Notes: a model not told the origin generated them from the letters alone. A DNA stretch of 10,869 nucleotides from Asaia bogorensis (GCA_945886995.1 CAMCZJ010000098.1:1-10869); one strand, 5' to 3'. Counted from the stretch's first letter, positions 1 to 9,309 are shown. Program-made: numbers and translations.

Positions 1-129
1 GAAGCCGGCGGCCATTCCGCGCGCTTCGATGGCAGCGATTACGGCCCGCATCTGACCAGCGGCGGGCTGATCTGCGCCCCTGACCGCGCGAGTTGGGAAG
101 CCGCTCAGGAGGCGCTTTTCACCCCATGA
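1..129 (+). CDS. Inositol monophosphatase family protein, 3' end only
   Basis: The reading frame is open from the left edge to a TGA at 127-129 and gives the last 42 residues of a protein. The visible sequence begins EAGGHSARFDGSDY, continues with a GGLICAPD segment and ends in a helix-like SWEAAQEALF stretch. This matches my memory of the C-terminus of Mg-dependent inositol-1-phosphatase/bisphosphate nucleotidase proteins, where an EAGG turn is followed by a strand with DG, a GGL(I/L)xAxD segment and a final helix. The metal-binding motifs lie upstream of the window, so substrate and activity cannot be judged. In this family the substrate may be inositol phosphate, histidinol phosphate or PAP. 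Its stop overlaps the greB start (ATGA), implying translational coupling. The family call rests on a short tail and is moderate. Confidence 0.62.
   Translation, partial: EAGGHSARFDGSDYGPHLTSGGLICAPDRASWEAAQEALFTP
107..112 (+). promoter_or_regulatory. Shine-Dalgarno sequence for greB, long spacing
   Basis: A perfect AGGAGG lies inside the end of the preceding gene. It is 13 nt from the ATG at 126, which is longer than the usual 5-9 nt. No ATG, GTG or TTG lies in frame between them, so the ATG at 126, overlapping the upstream stop, remains the best start. Coupling to the upstream gene may compensate for the spacing. Confidence 0.5.
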
Positions 130-659
130 GTGGCGCCGATGAGGATGAGGAGGCCGGCCCGCCCGGCCTGCCCCCCGGCACGCCCATTTACATGACCCCC
201 GCCGGGGCTGCCGCCTTGCGCGCCGAGGTAAAGCGCCTGTGGGAAGAAGAACGCCCGAAGGTGGTGGATATTGTGTCCTGGGCGGCAGCGCTTGGCGACC
301 GGTCCGAGAATGCGGATTACCAATATGGCAAGCGTCGGCTGCGGGAGATTGACCGGCGCGTGCGCTTCCTGACCAAGCGGCTTGAGAAGGTACAGGTGGT
401 GGACCCGGCGCAGCAGACGCGCCGCGACCGGGTGTTTTTCGGCGCCAGCGTAACCTATGCCCGCGCATCCGATGATGCCGAGGTCACGATCACCATTGTC
501 GGCGTGGATGAGGCAGAGGCCGAGGCTGGGCGGATTTCCTGGGTGGCGCCGGTGGCGCGTGCACTTTTGGGGGCGCGAGTGGGTGATATGCGGCGGTTGC
601 GCACGCCGGCCGGAGTCGAGGAGATTGAGGTGGTGGAGATTAGTTACGCGGGCGCCTGA
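126..659 (+). CDS. greB: Transcription elongation factor GreB
   Basis: The 177-residue product is a Gre factor. Gre factors enter the RNA polymerase secondary channel and stimulate transcript cleavage, rescuing backtracked complexes. It fits GreB better than GreA. The N-terminal coiled coil (about 24-98) carries WEEERP (39-44) and the tip loop ALGDRSENADYQY. The acidic tip residues are D58 and E61, matching the catalytic pair of the family. The next stretch, RRLREIDRRVRFLTKRLEK, is close to E. coli GreB. The C-terminal FKBP-like domain has VFFGA, SWVAPVARALLGARVGD and the TPAG turn. E. coli GreB is 158 residues; the extra length is an acidic, Pro/Gly-rich N-terminal lead of about 20 residues. 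A TTG at 93 would lengthen it further, but the ATG at 126 overlaps the upstream TGA and is preferred. It converges with mazG 34 nt away. Confidence 0.95.
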   Translation: MSGADEDEEAGPPGLPPGTPIYMTPAGAAALRAEVKRLWEEERPKVVDIVSWAAALGDRSENADYQYGKRRLREIDRRVRFLTKRLEKVQVVDPAQQTRRDRVFFGASVTYARASDDAEVTITIVGVDEAEAEAGRISWVAPVARALLGARVGDMRRLRTPAGVEEIEVVEISYAGA

Positions 660-675
660 AATAACGTAATTTCAG
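656..675. terminator. Short hairpin between convergent greB and mazG
   Basis: A perfect 7-bp inverted repeat, CTGAAAT and ATTTCAG, has a 6-nt loop (663-668) and overlaps the greB stop codon. It is the only dyad in the 34-nt gap between the two convergent genes, so a role at the 3' ends of both transcripts is natural. The stem is AT-rich and neither strand shows a T-tract, so it is not a typical intrinsic terminator. It may instead block 3' exonucleases, or be chance. Confidence 0.3.
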
Positions 676-693
676 AGGATTGAGGATGTTTTC

Positions 694-1503
694 TCACTTC
701 TCGCTGCGCTTTGCCTGCTGCCACAGCGCCTCCATTTCCTCCAGGCGCATATCATTCAGGCTTTTTCCTGCAAGATCAGCTTGTTCTTCGATATGCCCGA
801 AGCGGCGCGTGAATTTCTGGTTGGCGTGGCGCAAGGCCGCTTCAGGGTCCAAATCCAGTTTGCGCGCCAGATTGGCCAGTACGAAAAGCAGGTCGCCCAC
901 CTCATCCTGAAGTCTTGCCTTATCAGCGCCTTGCAGCTCGGCGCGGAGTTCCGCCGCTTCTTCTTCCAGCTTATCCAGCACCGCACCGGCATCGGGCCAA
1001 TCAAACCCAACGCGCGCGGCGCGGCGCGTGAGTTTGGCGGCGCGGGTTAGGGCAGGGAGCCCACCCGGGATTCCCGCCAGCACGCCACTTTCCGCCCGCG
1101 CGGCGCGTTCGGCGGCCTTTTGCGCTTCCCAGGCGCTGGTTTGGGCAGCGGCGTCGCGCGCGGCAGCCTCACCAAAGACATGAGGATGACGGCGGATCAT
1201 CTTGTCAGATATGGATTGTGCAATCTCAGCAAAGCCGAACCAGCCGCGCTCAGCCGCCATTTGCGCGTGATAGACCACCTGGAACAGCAAATCGCCCAAT
1301 TCATCCAGAAGCTTGTCCGGGTCATTGGCGGCGATGGCATCCGCAACCTCATAGCCTTCCTCAATCGTGTAAGGCGCGATGGAGGCGAAATCCTGCACCA
1401 AATCCCAGGGGCAGCCGCCATCAGGGTCGCGCAGCTTGGCCATGATGGTGAGCAGGGCGTGGAGCGCGGTTTCAGGCGAATTTCGCTTCGGGGTTTGGGT
1501 CAT
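694..1503 (-). CDS. mazG: Nucleoside triphosphate pyrophosphohydrolase MazG
   Basis: The 269-residue product hydrolyses NTPs/dNTPs to the monophosphate plus pyrophosphate. It is close to the 263 residues of E. coli MazG. Both tandem MazG domains are visible. Domain one has LRDPDGGCPWDLVQ (25-38), IAPYTIEEGYEVADAI (42-57) and DELGDLLFQVVYHAQ (67-81). E48/E49 with E68 and D71 form the Mg-binding EExxE/ExxD type of site. A linker with HPHVFG (106-111) leads to domain two, KLEEEAAELRAEL (178-190) with DEVGDLLFVLANLARK (200-215). The family is known for cleaning aberrant nucleotides and, in E. coli, for modulating ppGpp; which applies here cannot be read from sequence. The ATG at 1503 lies 51 nt after the dnaE stop on the same strand, so cotranscription is plausible. 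No in-frame defect was seen. Confidence 0.95.
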   Translation of the reverse strand: MTQTPKRNSPETALHALLTIMAKLRDPDGGCPWDLVQDFASIAPYTIEEGYEVADAIAANDPDKLLDELGDLLFQVVYHAQMAAERGWFGFAEIAQSISDKMIRRHPHVFGEAAARDAAAQTSAWEAQKAAERAARAESGVLAGIPGGLPALTRAAKLTRRAARVGFDWPDAGAVLDKLEEEAAELRAELQGADKARLQDEVGDLLFVLANLARKLDLDPEAALRHANQKFTRRFGHIEEQADLAGKSLNDMRLEEMEALWQQAKRSEK

Positions 1504-1554
1504 CGATATCCCGCATAAGGTATATTATGGAAAATAAAATATCGGCATGGACGG
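1504..1554 (-). promoter_or_regulatory. AT-rich spacer upstream of mazG, possible promoter
   Basis: This 51-bp gap between the dnaE stop and the mazG ATG has 20 G/C bases, and its core (1518-1542) has only 4 of 25, far below the flanking genes. On the minus strand CATAAT (1529 down to 1524) is one mismatch from the -10 consensus. It would put a start site about 14 nt before the mazG ATG. No good -35 lies 16-18 nt upstream. A GGGA at about 7-8 nt from the ATG could serve as ribosome binding site. A minor internal promoter is possible but unproven. Confidence 0.25.
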
Positions 1555-5004
<3,450 letters not shown>

Positions 5005-5115
5005 GCAGCTTGCGTTCCGGAATCGCGTGAAGGATAAGGTTAGCACAGCCAAAAGCCCTTGCCTGCCGACCGCTGGCCGATCAGGATGGAATTCGGAATT
5101 TTACAGGAGCCAACC
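5005..5115. promoter_or_regulatory. Divergent dnaE/hupE intergenic region
   Basis: This 111-bp stretch separates the divergent starts of dnaE and hupE. For hupE, TTGCCT (5059-5064) and CAGGAT (5082-5087) are separated by 17 nt, with 4 and 3 consensus matches, giving a start near 5094. Two dyads stand out: the 8-bp palindrome TTCCGGAA (5015-5022) and AATTC-G-GAATT (5090-5100), the latter over the proposed hupE start site. Both contain a GGAA half. They could be operator sites, but neither matches a regulator motif I know. No clear -35/-10 pair was found for dnaE. The hupE leader is too short for a cobalamin riboswitch. Confidence 0.35.
5105..5109 (+). promoter_or_regulatory. Ribosome binding site of hupE
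   Basis: AGGAG lies 6 nt before the ATG at 5116. It decides the start against an upstream in-frame alternative at 5059, which would put a non-hydrophobic 19-residue extension in front of the signal peptide. Confidence 0.8.
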
Positions 5116-5697
5116 ATGTCCCTGCCTCGCCTTGCCCTGACCGCCCTGCCCCTCCTGGCGCTTGCCTTTGGCGCGACTCCCGCGCTGGCCCATGCCGGGC
5201 ATGAGCATGGTTTGGTTGCGGGCTTTCTGCACCCGCTGATGGGCGCGGATCATGTGGCGGCGATGGTGGCGATTGGGCTTTGGGCGGCCTCGCTCGGCTG
5301 GCAACGCGGCTGGCTGCCGCCCGTGGGTTTCCTGGCTGGCATGGCAGGCGGCATTGCGCTTGGCCTCGCTGGTGGCATTGGGCTTGGCTTTGGCGCGGTT
5401 GAAACCGCGGTGGCGGGCAGTTTGATTGTGCTTGGTGCCATGCTCGCCATGGCGCAGCCCTTCCGCCCTGCCCTGGCTCTGCCCTTGGTGCTGGTTGCGG
5501 GCCTGGTGCATGGCCTGGCGCATGGCGGGGAGATTGGCAGCGCGGCGCTGCCAACCGCGCTTGGCATGCTGGCGGGTTCTGCGCTGCTCCATGGGTTTGG
5601 TGCGGCGCTTGGCGTGGCAGGCGCGCGCTATGCGGGCGCGCTGCGCTTTGGTGGCGCGGCCACGGCGGCTTTCGGCGTGGTGTTGCTGCTGGCTTAG
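5116..5697 (+). CDS. hupE: HupE/UreJ-family nickel or cobalt permease
   Basis: The 193-residue inner-membrane protein has a typical signal peptide (MSLPRLALTALPLLALAFG, cleavage likely after ALA at 25). A His-rich mature N-terminus (H26, H29, H31) follows. The HupE/UreJ signature HPLMGADH (39-46) precedes further hydrophobic helices, with GLVHGLAHG (129-137, H132 and H136) and LLHG (157-160). H39, D45, H46 and the first histidines are the expected metal ligands. The family imports Ni2+ or Co2+, usually beside hydrogenase, urease or cobalamin genes. None of these is present here, so the metal cannot be assigned. The gene is alone on the plus strand, divergent from dnaE, and its TAG overlaps the lolD stop. 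Its size, helices and motifs are all normal for the family, so it looks functional. Confidence 0.9.
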   Translation: MSLPRLALTALPLLALAFGATPALAHAGHEHGLVAGFLHPLMGADHVAAMVAIGLWAASLGWQRGWLPPVGFLAGMAGGIALGLAGGIGLGFGAVETAVAGSLIVLGAMLAMAQPFRPALALPLVLVAGLVHGLAHGGEIGSAALPTALGMLAGSALLHGFGAALGVAGARYAGALRFGGAATAAFGVVLLLA

Positions 5698-6374
5698 CCG
5701 CTGACGATCTTCCCATCCCGAAGCGTCACCACCCGGTCCATCCGACGCGCAAGATCAGGGTTATGCGTCGCAATCAGCGCGGCGAGCCCCTGGCCGCGCA
5801 CCTGTTCCAGCAATTCGGCAAAAACCCGATCGGATGTGGCGACATCCAGATTGCCGGTCGGTTCATCCGCCAGCAACAGCCGCGGCTGATTGGCAAGCGC
5901 GCGCGCAATCGCGACGCGTTGTTGTTCACCGCCAGATAATTTCCCCGGGCGATGATCCAGCCGCGCTTGCAAGCCGAAAATCCCGAGCAAATCCTTGGCA
6001 CGCTCCGTTGCCTCCGCGCGGGTTTTGCCGGCGGCAAGCTGGGGCAGGATGATGTTCTCGGCGGCAGTAAATTCGGGCAGCAGATGATGGAATTGATAGA
6101 CAAAGCCGATGGTGGTGCGGCGGATGGTCGTGCGTGCCTCATCCGAAAGCGAACCGGCGGCCTTGCCGGCAATGAACACCTCTCCACCATCGGGTTTTTC
6201 GAGCAAGCCTGCGAGGTGCAGCAAGGTTGATTTGCCGGTGCCGGAAGGGGCCACCAGCGCCACGATTTCTCCGGCGGTAATCGTCAGGTCAGCGCCGAGC
6301 AGCACAGGCAATTCGCCCGCTTCCGTGCGGTAGCGGCGTTCAACGGCGGCCATGCGAAGGGGCGCTTCATTCAT
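5694..6374 (-). CDS. lolD: Lipoprotein-releasing ABC transporter ATPase LolD
   Basis: The 226-residue product is the cytoplasmic ATPase of the Lol system, powering release of outer-membrane lipoproteins from the inner membrane to LolA. All ABC motifs are present: Walker A APSGTGKST (42-50, K48), Q-loop YQFHHLLPEFTAAENI (93-108), signature LSGGEQQR (146-153), Walker B LLLADE (166-171, catalytic E171), the D-loop GNLD and H-loop H204. Q-loop, signature and Walker B context match the LolD/MacB subfamily. The first Walker A glycine is alanine. The ATG at 6374 starts inside the last codons of the permease gene (ATGAATGA), giving an 8-nt overlap and likely coupled translation. An open frame extends upstream but is only the shadow of the permease gene. 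The TAA at 5694-5696 overlaps the hupE stop. Confidence 0.95.
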   Translation of the reverse strand: MNEAPLRMAAVERRYRTEAGELPVLLGADLTITAGEIVALVAPSGTGKSTLLHLAGLLEKPDGGEVFIAGKAAGSLSDEARTTIRRTTIGFVYQFHHLLPEFTAAENIILPQLAAGKTRAEATERAKDLLGIFGLQARLDHRPGKLSGGEQQRVAIARALANQPRLLLADEPTGNLDVATSDRVFAELLEQVRGQGLAALIATHNPDLARRMDRVVTLRDGKIVSG

Positions 6375-7614
6375 TGCGCAGCATCTCCACCGGATCGGTG
6401 CGCGCCGCGCGCCAGGAAGGATAAAGCGTCGCCAGCAAAGAAAGGCCAAGCCCCATCGCCACCACCTGTGCCACTTCATTGTAATCCAGGATCGCTGGCA
6501 GGCGCGTCAGGAAATAGACCTCTGGGCTGAACAATTCCGTGCCCGAGAGCGATTGCAGGAATTGCCGGATGCTTTCGATATTGAGGCAGAAAACCAGGCC
6601 CAGCACAAAACCGATCATGGTACCAAGCACGCCGATGGAAGCACCGCACAACAGAAAAATCCGCATCACTGCGCCCTTGGTCGCACCCATGGTCCGCAGC
6701 ACCGCAATATCCCGCCCCTTATCCTTCACAAGCATGATGAGGCTTGAGACGATGTTGAAGGCCGCAACAATGATGATCAGCGTCAGGATCAGGAACATGA
6801 CATTGCGTTCCACCTGCACGGCATTGAAGAAGCTTGAATTGGCATCCTGCCAGGAATGCACGATCACGCGGCTGCCCGCGGCTTCCTGAATCTGCCGCAT
6901 AACGCCGCGCAGCCGAGTTGGGTCCTGCACGAAAACTTCGATCTGCGTCGCGGCATCGCGCTGCTGGAAATACAGCTGCGCGGCTTCCAAGGGCAGGAAG
7001 ACAAAGCTGCTGTCATATTCATTCATGCCGACATCAAACAGCGCCACCACGCGATAAGCGCGCACGCGCGGCACCGTGCCGAATACCGTGGTGCGCCCCT
7101 GCGGTGAGACCAGGCTGACATTATCACCCACTGAAACACGCAGGCGGGAGGCCAAGCGCCGCCCGATGATGATGGCATCCTCGCCTTCAAAAGCATCAAG
7201 GCTGCCAAGCCTGATGCCATCCGCAATCAGATGCCGCGCGCGCAAATCATCCGGCCTGATGCCGCGCGCAAGGCCGCCCGTGGCGCCGCCGGCTTCCGAA
7301 GTGATCAGCACCTGCCCTTCCACAATCGGCGTGGCGGAAACCACGCCCGGCACGGCGCGAATACGCTTTGTCACATCATCAAAATCGGTGAAGGAAGATC
7401 CAACCGCATAGACGCCCAGATGCCCATTCAGGCCCAGAATGCGGCCAAGCAATTCCTGGCGAAAGCCGTTCATCACGCTCATGACAATGATCAGCGTGGC
7501 AACGCCAAGCGCGATCCCAACCAACGAGAAAATGGCGATGACCGAGACAAACCGCTCCCCCTTCCGCGCGCGCAAATAGCGGAAGGCGACCATACGCTCA
7601 AAGGCGTTGAACAT
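6367..7614 (-). CDS. lolC: Lipoprotein-releasing system permease LolC/LolE (single LolF-like type)
   Basis: The 415-residue product has the classic four-helix plan. TM1 lies at about 22-48 (SVIAIFSLVGIALGVATLII), then a large periplasmic domain (about 50-270), then TM2 (272-296), TM3 (320-344) and TM4 (381-399). The N-terminal AFRYLRARKGERFVS, MNGFRQEL (48-55), KDKGRDIAVLRTMGAT (297-312) and the C-terminal YPSWRAARTDPVEMLR are family hallmarks. The KDKGRDIAVLRTMG loop should contact LolD. E. coli uses two paralogues, LolC and LolE; only one permease gene lies between proS and lolD here, so a homodimer is likely. The ATG at 7614 comes 6 nt after the proS stop, with only a distant AGGG inside proS as ribosome binding site, so translation probably depends on coupling. 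Confidence 0.95.
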   Translation of the reverse strand: MFNAFERMVAFRYLRARKGERFVSVIAIFSLVGIALGVATLIIVMSVMNGFRQELLGRILGLNGHLGVYAVGSSFTDFDDVTKRIRAVPGVVSATPIVEGQVLITSEAGGATGGLARGIRPDDLRARHLIADGIRLGSLDAFEGEDAIIIGRRLASRLRVSVGDNVSLVSPQGRTTVFGTVPRVRAYRVVALFDVGMNEYDSSFVFLPLEAAQLYFQQRDAATQIEVFVQDPTRLRGVMRQIQEAAGSRVIVHSWQDANSSFFNAVQVERNVMFLILTLIIIVAAFNIVSSLIMLVKDKGRDIAVLRTMGATKGAVMRIFLLCGASIGVLGTMIGFVLGLVFCLNIESIRQFLQSLSGTELFSPEVYFLTRLPAILDYNEVAQVVAMGLGLSLLATLYPSWRAARTDPVEMLRNE

Positions 7615-7620
7615 GCTGGC

Positions 7621-8934
7621 TCAGCCGCCCTTGATGCGGGTGATGGCATCTTCCAACGATACTTCCTCACGCTCACCGGTCATGCGGCGCTTCAGTTCCA
7701 CACGGCCCGCAGCGGCACCGCGCGGGCCGATAATGGCCTGCCAGGGAAAGCCCATGAGATCCGCATCGGCGAATTTCTCGCCAGCGCGCACGGCGCGGTC
7801 ATCATAAACCGCACTGTCATCGCCAAGCCGCGCGTAAAGCGCCTCACACAGCGCATCGGCTGGGCCATCACCGGGGCGGAGATTCAGAATGGCGGCAGCC
7901 CAAGGAGCGACCGCATCCGGCCATTTAATGCCGGCGTCATCATGATTGGCTTCAATAAGCGCGCCCACCAGGCGGGAGACACCAATGCCATAGCTGCCCA
8001 TTTCCGGGATCACTGGCTGACCATCGGGCCCCGTGACGGCCATGCCCATGGCCGCGCTGTATTTGGTGCCGAAATAGAAGATATGGCCGACTTCAATGCC
8101 GCGCGCGGAAACGCGCTTGTCTTCGGCAAGGGCGGCCCAGGCGGCTTCATCATGCATTTCTTCGGTCGCGGCGTAATGGCTGGTCCAGAAATCCACCTGC
8201 GCGGTCAGATCGCTATCGTAATCAGGCGCTTTGGCCAGCACATCGCGTTCCAGCAAATCGCGGCTCACGAAAACCTGGCTTTCGCCAGTTTCGGCCAGGA
8301 TGATGAATTCATGGGACAGATTGCCACCAATCGGCCCCGTATCGGCGCGCATCGGAATGGCCTTTAGGCCCATGCGTGCAAAGGTGCGCAGATAGGCCAG
8401 GAACATCTGCCGATAGGAATGCTGCGCGGCTTCCTTGGTCAGATCAAAGGAATAGGCATCCTTCATCAGGAATTCGCGCCCGCGCATCACGCCGAAACGT
8501 GGCCGCACTTCATCGCGGAATTTCCACTGGATGTGATAAAGGTTGCGCGGCAAATCGCGGTAGGATTTGGCGAATTGCTTGAAGATATCCGTGACCATTT
8601 CCTCATTCGTCGGGCCGAACAGCATTTCGCGTTCATGCCTGTCACGGATGCGGAGCATTTCCTTGCCGTAATCATCATAGCGCCCGCTTTCGCGCCACAG
8701 CTCCGCCGGCTGGATGGTCGGCATCAGGATTTCCTGCGCCCCGGCGCGGTCCTGTTCTTCACGCACAATCTGTTCAACGCGGCGCAGCACGCGCAGACCC
8801 GCCGGCAGCCAGGCATAAATGCCCGCCGAGGTCTGGCGGATCAGCCCCGCACGCAGCATGAGGCGGTGAGAGGCGATTTGCGCCTCGGCCGGGGTTTCCT
8901 TGAGTGTCGGCAGAAAGGCGCGAGTGAGGCGCAA
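7621..8934 (-). CDS. proS: Prolyl-tRNA synthetase, short form without editing insertion
   Basis: The 437-residue class II synthetase charges tRNA-Pro. Motif 1 lies around AGIYAWLPAGLRVLRR (37-52). TNEE (109-112) and motif 2 (about 134-162, with QWKFRDEVRPRFGVMRGREF) follow. GIGVSRLVGALIE (316-328) is motif 3. The anticodon-binding domain covers about 340-437. E. coli ProRS (572 residues) carries an editing domain of about 180 residues between motifs 2 and 3; here only a short linker (about 220-275) is present, as in known alphaproteobacterial enzymes. The start is a TTG: it gives RLTRAFLPTLKETPAEAQ, the expected family N-terminus; an in-frame TAA lies 21 nt upstream; and AAAGGA sits 8 nt ahead. 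lolC/E follows after 6 nt. Confidence 0.96.
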   Translation of the reverse strand: MRLTRAFLPTLKETPAEAQIASHRLMLRAGLIRQTSAGIYAWLPAGLRVLRRVEQIVREEQDRAGAQEILMPTIQPAELWRESGRYDDYGKEMLRIRDRHEREMLFGPTNEEMVTDIFKQFAKSYRDLPRNLYHIQWKFRDEVRPRFGVMRGREFLMKDAYSFDLTKEAAQHSYRQMFLAYLRTFARMGLKAIPMRADTGPIGGNLSHEFIILAETGESQVFVSRDLLERDVLAKAPDYDSDLTAQVDFWTSHYAATEEMHDEAAWAALAEDKRVSARGIEVGHIFYFGTKYSAAMGMAVTGPDGQPVIPEMGSYGIGVSRLVGALIEANHDDAGIKWPDAVAPWAAAILNLRPGDGPADALCEALYARLGDDSAVYDDRAVRAGEKFADADLMGFPWQAIIGPRGAAAGRVELKRRMTGEREEVSLEDAITRIKGG

Positions 8935-8942
8935 GGCTCTGA

Positions 8943-8948
8943 TCCTTT
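8943..8948 (-). promoter_or_regulatory. Ribosome binding site supporting the TTG start of proS
   Basis: On the minus strand AAAGGA is followed by 8 nt and then the TTG at 8934. An in-frame TAA just upstream excludes a longer protein, and the first residues match the ProRS family, so the rare start codon is well supported. Confidence 0.75.
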
Positions 8949-9002
8949 GAGTTTAAAGCGCTGGGGCGCGCACCCTAATCCAGAAGTGACTTGGGTGAAA
9001 TC

Positions 9003-9014
9003 ACCGGCCCCGGT
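9003..9014. repeat. Short inverted repeat in the proS leader
   Basis: ACCGG-CC-CCGGT is a perfect 5-bp dyad, next to a second small one, GGTGA-AA-TCACC (8994-9005); they share bases. Both lie 60-80 nt before the proS start within the presumed leader. They could form small alternative hairpins or an operator. Dyads this short are common by chance in GC-rich DNA. Confidence 0.25.
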
Positions 9015-9081
9015 TTCGTAAGAAAAAGACAAAATTCGATTGTGCGGCGCAGCAATTCGTCATTTTGGGCAGGTTTAAGGC

Positions 9082-9110
9082 ATTTTTGTGCTTGCCAGCG
9101 AGCGTCACAA
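9082..9110 (-). promoter_or_regulatory. Candidate sigma-70 promoter for proS-lolC-lolD
   Basis: On the minus strand TTGTGA (9110 down to 9105) and AAAAAT (9087 down to 9082) are separated by exactly 17 nt, each with 4 of 6 consensus matches. A start near 9075 would give a leader of about 140 nt before the proS TTG. It lies just downstream of the minus-strand terminator at 9119-9151, a logical place for a new transcription unit. Confidence 0.35.
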
Positions 9111-9117
9111 ACTTTTA

Positions 9118-9209
9118 CAAAAGAAAAGGCCGTCGCCATAAGGCAACGGCCCAAGTTTAGGGAGGAAACGCCAGTCACACGACAGAGGAAGAAAGCAATC
9201 TCCCTCTCG
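9118..9209 (-). ncRNA. Candidate small RNA between DUF1467 and proS
   Basis: A roughly 90-nt minus-strand transcript would end at the strong terminator at 9119-9151. A weak promoter is possible: TTGAGC (9244 down to 9239), 17 nt, CATTCT (9221 down to 9216). The body has an AGAGG/CCTCT pairing with a loop containing CTTTCTT, and then TTTCCTCCCT (9166 down to 9157) just before the terminator. These pyrimidine tracts are complementary to Shine-Dalgarno sequences, a feature of several alphaproteobacterial sRNAs. I recognise no known sRNA family. The alternative is simply a 3' UTR of rnj-DUF1467. Confidence 0.3.
9119..9151 (-). terminator. Intrinsic terminator, minus strand
   Basis: Read on the minus strand, a 10-bp GC-rich stem (GGCCGTTGCC / GGCGACGGCC, loop TTAT) is followed directly by TTTTCTTTT. 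The one non-Watson-Crick position is a G-U pair in minus-strand RNA but a C-A mismatch in plus-strand RNA, and the T-tract is on the minus side. Both facts fix the direction. It would end either readthrough from rnj-DUF1467 or a small transcript starting near 9209. Confidence 0.8.
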
Positions 9210-9309
9210 ACTTGTAGAATGGCGGACCAGCTTCGAAGGCTCAAACAAAAACAGCCAAGGGCTCGGTTAAAAAAGCGGCTACCAGACTGACATTGCCCGG
9301 ATATAAGGC

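Noticed and set aside
5005..5052. Alternative TTG start at 5052 adding 16 residues to DnaE
   Set aside because: The added residues resemble no DnaE N-terminus, whereas the ATG at 5004 places the PHP motif at the usual distance from the start.
5005..5115. Cobalamin or nickel riboswitch ahead of hupE
   Set aside because: HupE-type genes can follow such riboswitches, but the whole gap is 111 bp and is shared with the dnaE start. No B12-box-like or NiCo-like pattern was seen.
5081..5716. Minus-strand open frame of about 211 codons across hupE
   Set aside because: The peptide is rich in Pro, Gln, Arg and Ala with no fold signal, while the plus strand encodes a clear signal peptide and HupE signature with an ideal ribosome binding site.
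6375..6479. Longer LolD N-terminus from an upstream start
   Set aside because: The extra 35 residues are an out-of-frame shadow of the permease C-terminus. The ATG at 6374 in the ATGAATGA overlap gives the normal LolD length.
7231..8367. Plus-strand open frame of 378 codons antisense to proS and lolC
   Set aside because: It lies opposite two well-identified genes, crosses their boundary, and gives a His/Arg/Ala-rich sequence without any recognisable domain. It is the usual mirror frame of GC-rich coding DNA.
8975..9290. Two small open frames in the proS-DUF1467 gap (minus 8975-9244, plus 8991-9290), including a 23-residue basic peptide from the ATG at 9219
   Set aside because: They overlap each other and cross terminator hairpins. 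The plus-strand AGGGAGG near 9160 has no start codon at a usable distance, and no homologous family was recognised.
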